From a virus, in IMG/VR virus record IMGVR_UViG_3300025131_000119, positions 1 through 39,930 of that record: a stretch of 39,930 bases of DNA, one strand, 5' to 3'. Both the position numbers and the translations under genes were made by a program. Below, piece by piece: positions 24,826 through 32,306 of the stretch (the stretch's first letter is position 1; each line of letters opens with the position of its first letter). The notes below the pieces were generated by a model that saw only the letters and a list, made by a program, of their open reading frames with translations, ran no database searches and was not told the DNA's origin.

Positions 24826-24833
24826 ACTATTTA
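24826..24833 (+). promoter_or_regulatory. Candidate late-promoter motif ACTATTTA before the second fibre gene
   Basis: ACTATTTA within ATAGACTATTTATGTTGG, 16 nt before the ATG and right after a strong terminator, the same terminator-then-motif arrangement as at 5778-5820. Confidence 0.45.
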
Positions 24834-24849
24834 TGTTGGAGGGCTTTCA

Positions 24850-25962
24850 ATGGCTTATAAATTTTCAAGAGACGAGCGAGAGTTCGGAGACATTAAGTTT
24901 GAGTCTGACTCAGACACCGGGCTTGACTTTGAGGAAAACTATATTGGATTTGACACCGATGGTTCTACAAGTATGGTTTTGTCTGGCTCAAGGGTCGGAA
25001 TTGGCACCACGACCCCAGAATATCACTTACAGGTAGCTGGCAATATCGGTGTTAATCAATATATTTACCACAACGGGGATGCCAACACATGGCTCAATTT
25101 TACTGACGATAGGATAAGATTTAAGGTTGGTGGGATGGGCATGGTTGGAATGCATAAGAAAGATTCCGCCCCTCATCAGGTTACAATCAATAATGGAAAC
25201 AATAATATTGACTTTGTTGTTAATAGTAATAATAATAGTAATGATCCGATAATGAGATGCGATGCTTCTACTGCTAGAGTGGGAATTGGTGGGGTTGCCG
25301 CCCCAGACGAAGCACTTCATGTTGGCGGTAATCTTAAGGTTGTTGGAACTAATTTTATAACTGGCTCACTTCAGGTCACAGGCTCTGGTCAATCGCTAAT
25401 AACATTACACACCCGTGATGCCGACAATCTCAAAGAAATTGTTTTTCTTAAAGATGGAAACGCTGCTGCTGCAATGCAAATTAATAGCGCAGAGCATTTT
25501 TTTATTGAAAACGAGAACGCGAAAGATTTAATATTAAGAACTAACAATCAAAACACCTTAAGAATATATGGCTCCAGCCAAAGAGTCGGCATTAATCAAC
25601 CACACGGCTCAACGACAGCAAATGGAGCATTGGATGTTACAGGCGAGGTCATGATAACTGGTAGTGCTCACATCGAAAACACAATAGCATTAAAACAAGG
25701 CAGTGATCCATCAACACTGGATGGTTACGCTCACATCTACGCCAAAAATGATGGGCTCTTTGGTGACGCCGAGTTGTTTGTTAGGGATGAAGCAGGAAAC
25801 GTGACCAAGATTTCACCACATAATAGTCAAGGTGAATGGGAATATTTTTCAAAAAATACTAAAACCGGCAAGGTGTTTCGTGTTAATATGGAGAAGATGA
25901 TTCGTAAGCTTGAAGAAATTACGGGCGAGTCCTTCATAGAAGAGTGGAACGAAGATAAATAA
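24850..25962 (+). CDS. Tail fibre protein (370 aa)
   Basis: It opens MAYKF like the preceding fibre, with nearly identical DNA at the start, so the two may attach to the same site. The body has fibre motifs of the 'VGIGTTTPEYHLQVAG' type (residues about 49-65), repeated more loosely as RVGIGGVAAPDEALHVGG and RVGINQPHGSTTANGALDVTG. An Asn-rich stretch (NGNNNIDFVVNSNNNSND) lies in the middle. The C-terminus is a charged helix (NMEKMIRKLEEITGESF) that could trimerise or be a chaperone-like end. GGAGGG precedes the ATG. No catalytic motif is visible; receptor binding is inferred from the family type. Confidence 0.78.
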   Translation: MAYKFSRDEREFGDIKFESDSDTGLDFEENYIGFDTDGSTSMVLSGSRVGIGTTTPEYHLQVAGNIGVNQYIYHNGDANTWLNFTDDRIRFKVGGMGMVGMHKKDSAPHQVTINNGNNNIDFVVNSNNNSNDPIMRCDASTARVGIGGVAAPDEALHVGGNLKVVGTNFITGSLQVTGSGQSLITLHTRDADNLKEIVFLKDGNAAAAMQINSAEHFFIENENAKDLILRTNNQNTLRIYGSSQRVGINQPHGSTTANGALDVTGEVMITGSAHIENTIALKQGSDPSTLDGYAHIYAKNDGLFGDAELFVRDEAGNVTKISPHNSQGEWEYFSKNTKTGKVFRVNMEKMIRKLEEITGESFIEEWNEDK

Positions 25963-25970
25963 TTATTTAT

Positions 25971-25998
25971 TTGACACACCACTCAGTTGTGTTATAAT
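25971..25998 (+). promoter_or_regulatory. Consensus sigma70 promoter for helicase-nrdJ
   Basis: Perfect TTGACA (25971-25976) and perfect TATAAT (25993-25998) with a 16-nt spacer. An inverted repeat ACACA/TGTGT (25974-25978, 25988-25992) spans the spacer and might be a repressor site. It marks the switch from virion genes to the replication/metabolism block. Confidence 0.85.
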
Positions 25999-26028
25999 AC
26001 CTATGTAATATAATATTCAGGTGTACAT

Positions 26029-27393
26029 TTGAACTCGCAAGAACAAACTAGTTTTAGCAAATACGGCAAGTCTTTTCAAGAGGGTCTTGCTGCCCTTATA
26101 CTACAAGATAGGGCTTTTTCAGACCAGATCCAAGAGGTATTGGAGACGGACTATTTTGAACTAAAATACTTGCAAGTATTCGTCGGCAAGATTTTTGATT
26201 ATAAAAAGGAATATAATGTCCACCCAACTGCTAAGATTCTTTTGACGATTTTTCGTACTGGGATAGAAGAAGAAACAGATGCAGTAAAGAAACAGACCCG
26301 AGATTATTTTTCACGAATTTATAACACTGAAGTAAGAGATGAAGACTTCATCAAGAAAACATCGCTTGACTTTTGTCGGAAACAAACGCTAAAAGAGGCT
26401 ATGATTAAGTCCGTGGGTTTGCTGAAAAGTTCATCATATGATGAGGTTGCAAAAGTCATAACCGATGCTGTTAAGCTCGGCAGTGATTCAGATTTTGGAT
26501 ATGATTATGTAGCAGATTTTGAAAGACGATTTGAAATTAAAGCACGCGACCCAATTAGCACGGGCTGGGATGAAGTTGATCAACTTTGTCGAGGCGGTAT
26601 TGGAAATGGTGAGCTTGGTGTTGTGATTGCACCAACAGGTGCTGGCAAGTCTATGGTACTTGTGCATCTTGGAGCACAGGCGCTTTTACAAGGAAAGACG
26701 GTTGTACATTACACACTTGAGCTTCAAGATACCAGTATTGGCATTCGCTATGATAGCTGTATTACGGGTGTCTCCCTTTCCGAGATGCATTCTTTTAAAG
26801 AAATGATTTACGAAAAGGTACAGGAAGTACCTGGGCGTCTAATTATTAAAGAGTACCCAACAAAATCTGCCAGCACCCAGACAATTAAAAATCATCTGGA
26901 AAAACTTAAACAAAGAGATATAAAAGTTGACATGATTCTGGTAGACTATGGAGACTTATTGAGACCTGTTACCGTTACGAGAGAAAAGAGGCACGACTTG
27001 GAATCTATTTATGAAGAATTACGAGCAACAGCACAAGAAAATAAATGCCCAGTCTGGACTGCATCTCAAACTAATCGTTCAGGTCTAAATGCAGAAGTTG
27101 TAACCCTGGAGGCAATCTCCGAGGCATACAGCAAATGTTTTGTTGCTGACTTTATTTGTTCAGTATCCAGAACAATTGACGATAAGAACAATAATACAGG
27201 GCGGCTATTCGTTGCCAAGAACAGATTCGGTCCAGACGGGCTTGTTTATCCAGCCAAAATGGATCTCAGCAGAGTTAAGATTGATGTGCTGCCTTCGACA
27301 GGTGAAACAATCGGTGAAATTCAAGTTAATGCCGCGAAACAGCAGTCGGAAAAATTAAAAGAAAGATATAAACAATTCAAGGATGGGAAATAA
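26029..27393 (+). CDS. Replicative DNA helicase, DnaB/gp41-like
   Basis: The 454-residue protein (T4 gp41 is 475) has a helical N-terminal domain (1-165) and a RecA-type ATPase core. Walker A is APTGAGKS (201-208). TVVHYTLELQD holds the catalytic Glu region. Walker B is DMILVDYGDLL (D306), and WTASQTNRSG matches the polar-sensing motif H3. VAKNRFGPDGLVYPAKMD fits the arginine-finger/H4 region. It would unwind the fork 5'-3' with one of the phage polymerases. The start is TTG (26029), because AGGTG lies 5 nt upstream and the frame is stopped further up. It overlaps nrdJ by 11 nt. Confidence 0.9.
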   Translation: MNSQEQTSFSKYGKSFQEGLAALILQDRAFSDQIQEVLETDYFELKYLQVFVGKIFDYKKEYNVHPTAKILLTIFRTGIEEETDAVKKQTRDYFSRIYNTEVRDEDFIKKTSLDFCRKQTLKEAMIKSVGLLKSSSYDEVAKVITDAVKLGSDSDFGYDYVADFERRFEIKARDPISTGWDEVDQLCRGGIGNGELGVVIAPTGAGKSMVLVHLGAQALLQGKTVVHYTLELQDTSIGIRYDSCITGVSLSEMHSFKEMIYEKVQEVPGRLIIKEYPTKSASTQTIKNHLEKLKQRDIKVDMILVDYGDLLRPVTVTREKRHDLESIYEELRATAQENKCPVWTASQTNRSGLNAEVVTLEAISEAYSKCFVADFICSVSRTIDDKNNNTGRLFVAKNRFGPDGLVYPAKMDLSRVKIDVLPSTGETIGEIQVNAAKQQSEKLKERYKQFKDGK

Positions 27394-29794
27394 ATTGGGA
27401 AAGTTAAAAGACTACTTCGGTGGTGATGAATTAGCATCAAATGTATGGCTAACAAAATATGCTTTGAAAGATCAGAGTGGAAAGGTTTTAGAGGAAACGC
27501 CAGATGATATGCATCACCGCATCGCATCCGAGTTTGCCCGTATTGAAACAAAGTTTGGTGGCAAAAGTGCTTTGTCTGAGGAACAAGTGTTTGATTTAAT
27601 TAAGAATTTTGAATATATTGTACCTCAAGGTTCGCCTATGATGGGTATCGGTAATAATCATGTCAACGTGTCGCTTTCCAACTGCGTCGTTGTCGCCTCA
27701 CCGGATGACAATATTTCCGCAATTATTGATTCCTCTAAGAATCTCGCTAATTTATTCAAAAGGCGATGTGGCGTCGGACTTGATATCAGCCAACTCCGTC
27801 CCGAGGGCACCCCTGTTAACAACTCCGCAGGCACCACTACAGGTGCTTGGTCGTTTGCTGACTTATACTCATATATCTGCCGCATGATTGGTCAAAATGG
27901 ACGCCGAGGTGCGCTCATGATCTCCATGGACATTCGCCATCCAGATATCGAGAAATTTGTCACGATGAAACACGATCTGACAAAAGTTACAGGAGCAAAT
28001 GTTTCTGTTAAAATTAGTGATGACTTCATGGAAGCGGTTGAGAACAATGAGTCGTTTACTCTCCGGTTTCCTGTTGGCTCAAAAACCCCGAAGTACACGA
28101 GAGAGGTAAGCGCCGCCGCCCTCTGGCAACAAATCGTAGAATCTGCCACAAAGACGGCAGAACCTGGATTGTTGATGTGGGGCAACATTGAAAAGTACCT
28201 CCCAGCCGAGGCGTATGCCGATGTAGGTTTTAAAACAGTATGCACCAACCCTTGTGGGGAGATTCCGCTCTCGGCTTACGATTCGTGTCGATTGATTTCC
28301 GTGAATCTAAAAAGTTTTGTAGATCGAAAGTTCCAAAAAAATACGGAGTTCAATTTTTCCAGATTTTCGGAAACTGTTGCTAAGGCTATGAGACTATCTG
28401 ATGACTTAGTGGAACTTGAAATAGAAAAGCTTGACAATATTATTAAAGCCTGTGACACCTCCGATGAAGTCGAGCTTTGGGAGGAACTGAAGACTGCCTG
28501 TGTTAATGGAAGACGAACTGGTTTAGGTACACATGGCTTGGCAGATGCTTTGGCATGTCTTAACTTAGCTTATGACTCTAAAGAGGCGATGTCAGTAATT
28601 GATAAAATCTATGAAACTTTTAAAATCGCCGCTTATACAGAGAGCGTCCGCTTATCCGAGGAGCGAGGTGCTTTCCCAGTATTTAATTGGGAAAAAGAAA
28701 AGAATAATGCCTTTATCCAATCTCTACCACCGGAACTGCAAGCGCTCATCGCCCAGCATGGAAGACGGAACATCTCAATCTTGACCAATGCGCCAACCGG
28801 CTCTGTTTCTATTCTTTCTCAGACTTCATCTGGTATTGAGCCTGTTTTCCGAAACTCTTATACTCGCCGTCGTAAGCTCTCTCACAACGAGACCGACATG
28901 CAAGCTGATTTCGTTGATGATTTGGGCGATAAGTGGACTGAGTATGAAGTTTTTCACCATAATGTTCGGGACTATCTTGACGCCAACAATACCGACGAGA
29001 TTCCTGATTTTTTCACGGAATCCGACGCTATTGACTGGGAAAACCGAGTAAAAATTCAGGCAGCAATTCAGAAGCATATTGACCACTCAATTAGCTCAAC
29101 AATTAATCTTCCCAAGGGCACCGATCCAGAGGTCGTTTCTCGTCTTTATCAACTTGGCTGGAAACTTGGATTAAAGGGTATCACTGTTTATGTTGATGGC
29201 TCACGAACCGGCGTCCTTATTACAAACACTGAGGAAAACAAAGAATCTTTCCCACAACACCAGGCAGTAAAACGCCCTTCAGAATTACCCTGTAGTATCC
29301 ACCACACAACTATTCAGGGAGAGAAGTGGATTATTTTAGTGGGCATGCTTGACGGCAAGCCTTACGAAGTTATGGGGGGTCTGTCAAACTTAATTGAGAT
29401 CCCCGCGAAGCATACTGAAGGTATTCTTGTAAAACACCCTCGAAAAACAAAGAATTCTGTTTATGACTTGCGTGTTGGTAAGAATGGTGATACAATTGTT
29501 GTAAAGGATCTTGTCAAAGTCTTTGACAATCCAAACTACGCAGCTTTTACTCGCCTTATCTCACTTTCGCTACGACATGGAGCAAACATTCAATATGTTG
29601 TTGAACAAATGCAGAAAGACCGAGACAGCGATATGTTCTCATTCGCCAAGTGTGTTGCGAGAGTTCTTAAAAATTATATTATTGATGGATCCGAAGGGAG
29701 CGATAAAATCTGCACTGAATGTGGTGTAGATGGGCTCATTTACATTGAGGGTTGCTTAACTTGCCGTGAGTGCGGCTTCGCAAAATGCGGATAA
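27383..29794 (+). CDS. nrdJ: Class II (B12-dependent) ribonucleotide reductase
   Basis: This 803-residue enzyme would convert ribonucleotides to deoxyribonucleotides using adenosylcobalamin. Seen in order: HVNVSLSNCVVVASPDDN (C101, active-site pair Cys), CGVGLDISQLRP, the finger-loop NPCGEIPL (C291 and E293), APTGSVSILSQTSSGIEPVF and YVDGSRTGVL, a NrdJ signature. A TSCPD-like domain follows (about 630-690). The zinc/redox tail has C777, C780, C791, C794, C797 and C802. No NrdB-like partner is in the window, as expected for class II. The ATG at 27383 lies inside the helicase gene; a TTG at 27395 is the alternative. T4 itself uses class I, so this gene differs from the T4 model. Confidence 0.93.
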   Translation: MGNKLGKLKDYFGGDELASNVWLTKYALKDQSGKVLEETPDDMHHRIASEFARIETKFGGKSALSEEQVFDLIKNFEYIVPQGSPMMGIGNNHVNVSLSNCVVVASPDDNISAIIDSSKNLANLFKRRCGVGLDISQLRPEGTPVNNSAGTTTGAWSFADLYSYICRMIGQNGRRGALMISMDIRHPDIEKFVTMKHDLTKVTGANVSVKISDDFMEAVENNESFTLRFPVGSKTPKYTREVSAAALWQQIVESATKTAEPGLLMWGNIEKYLPAEAYADVGFKTVCTNPCGEIPLSAYDSCRLISVNLKSFVDRKFQKNTEFNFSRFSETVAKAMRLSDDLVELEIEKLDNIIKACDTSDEVELWEELKTACVNGRRTGLGTHGLADALACLNLAYDSKEAMSVIDKIYETFKIAAYTESVRLSEERGAFPVFNWEKEKNNAFIQSLPPELQALIAQHGRRNISILTNAPTGSVSILSQTSSGIEPVFRNSYTRRRKLSHNETDMQADFVDDLGDKWTEYEVFHHNVRDYLDANNTDEIPDFFTESDAIDWENRVKIQAAIQKHIDHSISSTINLPKGTDPEVVSRLYQLGWKLGLKGITVYVDGSRTGVLITNTEENKESFPQHQAVKRPSELPCSIHHTTIQGEKWIILVGMLDGKPYEVMGGLSNLIEIPAKHTEGILVKHPRKTKNSVYDLRVGKNGDTIVVKDLVKVFDNPNYAAFTRLISLSLRHGANIQYVVEQMQKDRDSDMFSFAKCVARVLKNYIIDGSEGSDKICTECGVDGLIYIEGCLTCRECGFAKCG

Positions 29795-29852
29795 TTAAAA
29801 AAACGAGAAAATGACAATCCATCGTAACATGTACGACAAAAAAGGAAAAACT

Positions 29853-30137
29853 ATGCTACAGCCATTCAACAGGCACATTTTAATCACACCAGAGTTTATT
29901 GAGAGGGAGAAAAAGAAAGAACAATCAACAATTCTGCTCCCTGAAGACTATACAAAGGTAGAGGGTAAATACTGCACTGCCATTGTTCACAATACAGCCG
30001 AAGATTGCCGCTTTGATAATCTTCCGACTGGAAGTCGTATCCTTGTGGATCGTGCGATGATTGAAGAAGTGGAGCACAATGGAGAAAAGCACCACCTCAT
30101 CTTAGACAACTATGTAATTGCACAAGTCACGGAGTAA
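29853..30137 (+). CDS. GroES-like co-chaperonin (gp31-type)
   Basis: The 94-residue protein has the GroES pattern: FNRHILITPEFIEREKK, a mobile-loop region with STILLPEDYT (GroES has GGIVL), then GKYCTAIVHN, LPTGSRILVDRAMIEEV and a final LILDNYVIAQVTE strand. ATG 29853 is preferred over an ATG 42 nt upstream because AAGGA lies 7 nt before it. Like T4 gp31, it would cap host GroEL for folding of phage proteins such as the capsid protein. Similarity is by strand pattern, so a different beta-barrel is possible. Confidence 0.72.
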   Translation: MLQPFNRHILITPEFIEREKKKEQSTILLPEDYTKVEGKYCTAIVHNTAEDCRFDNLPTGSRILVDRAMIEEVEHNGEKHHLILDNYVIAQVTE

Positions 30138-30141
30138 ACAA

Positions 30142-30285
30142 TTGGCGCACCACTATCGTGAATTTTTCATGACTTATGACCGACCCCTCAAAAAAGAAAA
30201 AGAACAGATTTCGGGATCAGTAGAACAGAAAACCGAGAAGAAAGAAGAGAACAGAGAAACTAAATGTTCCGATACGGAAAAATAG
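30142..30285 (+). CDS. Small charged protein, TTG start (47 aa)
   Basis: A TTG codon follows GGAG by 7 nt and opens a frame of MAHHYREFFMTYDRP, then a Lys/Glu-rich stretch ending CSDTEK. It fills the otherwise empty gap and overlaps the next gene by 22 nt. It has no recognisable family; the composition suggests a disordered or coiled segment. Its reality rests on the ribosome site and tight packing. Confidence 0.5.
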   Translation: MAHHYREFFMTYDRPLKKEKEQISGSVEQKTEKKEENRETKCSDTEK

Positions 30286-31172
30286 CTCTTGGGTGTTCAC
30301 TAAGTTCGGCACTTTATTGTTTTTACAACGAAATACCAATGATTTATGTTGAAAGGCGTAAAATCCACCCATTTGAGTTTTTTAAACCCAATACCGATCT
30401 TAGTTTACTAAAAATAGAGCCCCTGCGTTATGACTTGAAAATGTCTGACGAAGGGGTTGCTGTGTTTGGACCTTCAAAACGGCAAGTATATGAGAAAATC
30501 ATGGTCTTGCTGTCCCTGTCTGGACTTGTGCCGTTTTCAAATTTAGCAAAATCGGTCCATATTGATAAAAAACACTTGAAAATTATTACAGAGCACAATA
30601 GAGTTTATAAAGTCGAATATGATGAGCTTATCGTGTTTGATGACACAAAGATATCGGGATTATCGAGTATTTTAAAAGATAATAAAAATCAAAAAACACA
30701 GGTTTTAGACTGGTTTGAGATTAATCAGGGATCTGGTACCAAATTGGACTATATTCAGACTGAGGGCGATTTTATAAACCAGATTTTTTTGTACGAGTCA
30801 AAGCGACCTGACGTAAATCAACAATTCAAGGATTTAGTGGCAATATCTCGCCTAACATCAGACGAGGCAAAGTACGAATACCAAAACTCTGATACATATG
30901 CTCGTTTTAAGGTACTAAAGTGCATGAAAGAGGCTGGAATTCGGGGTCCAAAAAACGGCAAAAATCCAAACTATCCAGAAAGGTCACAAGAGCCCTTCAA
31001 GTGGCTATCTCCAAAAATAACTTTTGTAAAACGTGAGATTGTGCCACCTCCGATGTCGAAATATCGAAACACCAAAAAGATTAACTTTTGTTATGACGCT
31101 CCAGAGCAGATTATGTCAAAGAGCGCCATAAAAATCAATTCTTACCCAACCAAGCTTTTGAACACATTTTAA
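30264..31172 (+). CDS. Protein of unknown function, Rossmann-like N-terminus (302 aa)
   Basis: I do not recognise it with certainty. The start (KIALGCSLSSALYCFYNEIP, then MIYVE) looks like a nucleotide-binding strand-loop-helix-strand. A later segment, SVHIDKKHLKIITEHNRVYK followed by VEYDELIVFDD, has the strand pattern of FAD-dependent oxidoreductases (UDP-galactopyranose mutase type). The canonical GxGxxG is absent (GCSLSS), so cofactor binding is uncertain. The C-terminus is basic with Pro-rich turns. It overlaps the next gene by one base (TAATG), so the two are probably translated together and may act in one pathway. Confidence 0.6.
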   Translation: MFRYGKIALGCSLSSALYCFYNEIPMIYVERRKIHPFEFFKPNTDLSLLKIEPLRYDLKMSDEGVAVFGPSKRQVYEKIMVLLSLSGLVPFSNLAKSVHIDKKHLKIITEHNRVYKVEYDELIVFDDTKISGLSSILKDNKNQKTQVLDWFEINQGSGTKLDYIQTEGDFINQIFLYESKRPDVNQQFKDLVAISRLTSDEAKYEYQNSDTYARFKVLKCMKEAGIRGPKNGKNPNYPERSQEPFKWLSPKITFVKREIVPPPMSKYRNTKKINFCYDAPEQIMSKSAIKINSYPTKLLNTF

Positions 31173-32125
31173 TGGAACCGAAACCAACCGTCAAATTAAC
31201 ATCGTTTCATTTGGCAGGAATTATTCCTGTAGCGGGGCACAAGCACGATTTTGGGTTTCAGTGGGACAATGTGTTAATGCCCATCGCAGAAAACTATACT
31301 GCCTTGGAGAGAAGCGTGATGGAATGTGCTTATGCAGGCTGTGAGACGATTTGGATTGTTTGTAATGAAGATGTCCAGCCACTTATTCGCCACAGATTAG
31401 GTGAAATGGTGCAAGACCCTATTTGGTATGGCAGAACTCTGTCTTTAAACCCGGAAGAAGAGAGAAAACAGATACCAATTTATTATGTCCCAGTTCATCC
31501 AAAAGATCGTGATCGGGTTGACTGCTATGCTTGGAGTATCCTCCATGGGGCAAACACCGCATATTGGATCAGTAAACAAATGAGTGTATGGGTCACGCCA
31601 GATAGATACTATGTTTCTTTTCCGCTTAGTATTTACCCAGAAAACGCACCGAGGGTTCATAGAAAATTAATTTCTAGTGACAATAACTTCTTTTTCTGTT
31701 ATAATGGTAAAACATTGAAAGACGGCGAATACATGGGGTTCACATTCGGACCCGAAGATTTTATTAAAAGCAGGCAAGTGATTAGGAAAGAGGGAACGAG
31801 AGAATGGAAGGACAGCAACAACGAAATACCTACAGAAAGACTACCATTTGAAAAAAGATGGTCTGCACGTCATTTTTCTCTTGACAAAGTATTTAAACCT
31901 GTTATAATATTAGAGTCAAATACAAAAGAGTTGGAGTGGTATCACGACTTGTCAAGTTGGGATGGCTATACCGGCTATTTTGCATCTGAAGAATCAAAGA
32001 CAATACAACGTCCTTATAAAGGCTTATTAAAATACCATGAATGGAATGGTTTAGGAGTAGAAAATGCCAACAAAGACAACATCGGTGAAACCGAACACAA
32101 CGACGGATCTACAGAATCAGATTGA
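31172..32125 (+). CDS. Nucleotidyltransferase-like protein (317 aa)
   Basis: The N-terminal 70 residues follow the sugar-nucleotidyltransferase (GlmU/RmlA) plan: a FHLAGIIPVAGHK strand-loop, VLMPIAENYTALERSVMECA, then GCETIWIVCNEDVQPLI. The usual G-x-G-T-R loop is replaced by GHKHDF, and the metal-site Asp pair is not obvious, so activity is unclear. The C-terminal half is Trp/Tyr-rich, ending in an acidic Asp/Asn tail. Two sigma70-like promoters lie within its coding sequence. The last 62 nt overlap a small gene in another frame. It could work with the preceding Rossmann-like protein in nucleotide or glycan modification, which is speculative. Confidence 0.6.
   Translation: MEPKPTVKLTSFHLAGIIPVAGHKHDFGFQWDNVLMPIAENYTALERSVMECAYAGCETIWIVCNEDVQPLIRHRLGEMVQDPIWYGRTLSLNPEEERKQIPIYYVPVHPKDRDRVDCYAWSILHGANTAYWISKQMSVWVTPDRYYVSFPLSIYPENAPRVHRKLISSDNNFFFCYNGKTLKDGEYMGFTFGPEDFIKSRQVIRKEGTREWKDSNNEIPTERLPFEKRWSARHFSLDKVFKPVIILESNTKELEWYHDLSSWDGYTGYFASEESKTIQRPYKGLLKYHEWNGLGVENANKDNIGETEHNDGSTESD
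31677..31705 (+). promoter_or_regulatory. Weak sigma70-like promoter inside the 317-aa gene
   Basis: GTGACA (31677-31682), 17-nt spacer, TATAAT (31700-31705). It may add to the stronger site at 31881; chance occurrence in coding DNA is possible. Confidence 0.35.
31881..31908 (+). promoter_or_regulatory. Consensus sigma70 promoter upstream of dnaE, inside the 317-aa gene
   Basis: Perfect TTGACA (31881-31886), 16-nt spacer, perfect TATAAT (31903-31908). The sequence reads CTCTTGACAAAG and GTTATAATATTAG, matching the style of the promoters at 25971 and 35735. It would drive the 74-aa gene and dnaE. Confidence 0.72.
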
Positions 32126-32288
32126 TTCGTTACAACAGGAACTTGATACAGAGCGTGCAAAGACACGACATTTTGGGAGTGTCCTTGGTCAAATGCGATA
32201 TCGTGTCACAGAAGTGCTGGACTTAGATCCACAGACACGAACTAAGATTTTGACCGAGATTGATAGCGTATTCACACGCGCACTGTAA
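32064..32288 (+). CDS. Small coiled-coil protein (74 aa)
   Basis: AGGAG lies 6 nt before the ATG, which is good initiation context even though the first 62 nt overlap the end of the preceding gene. The protein has a Thr-rich start, then a heptad-like helix (LQNQIDSLQQELDTERAKTR) and a second helix ending DSVFTRAL. No family is recognised. It sits 18 nt before dnaE and shares its likely promoter. A dimeric helical accessory protein is plausible. Confidence 0.65.
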   Translation: MPTKTTSVKPNTTTDLQNQIDSLQQELDTERAKTRHFGSVLGQMRYRVTEVLDLDPQTRTKILTEIDSVFTRAL

Positions 32289-32306
32289 AAATTAGAGGAG
32301 GGTAAG

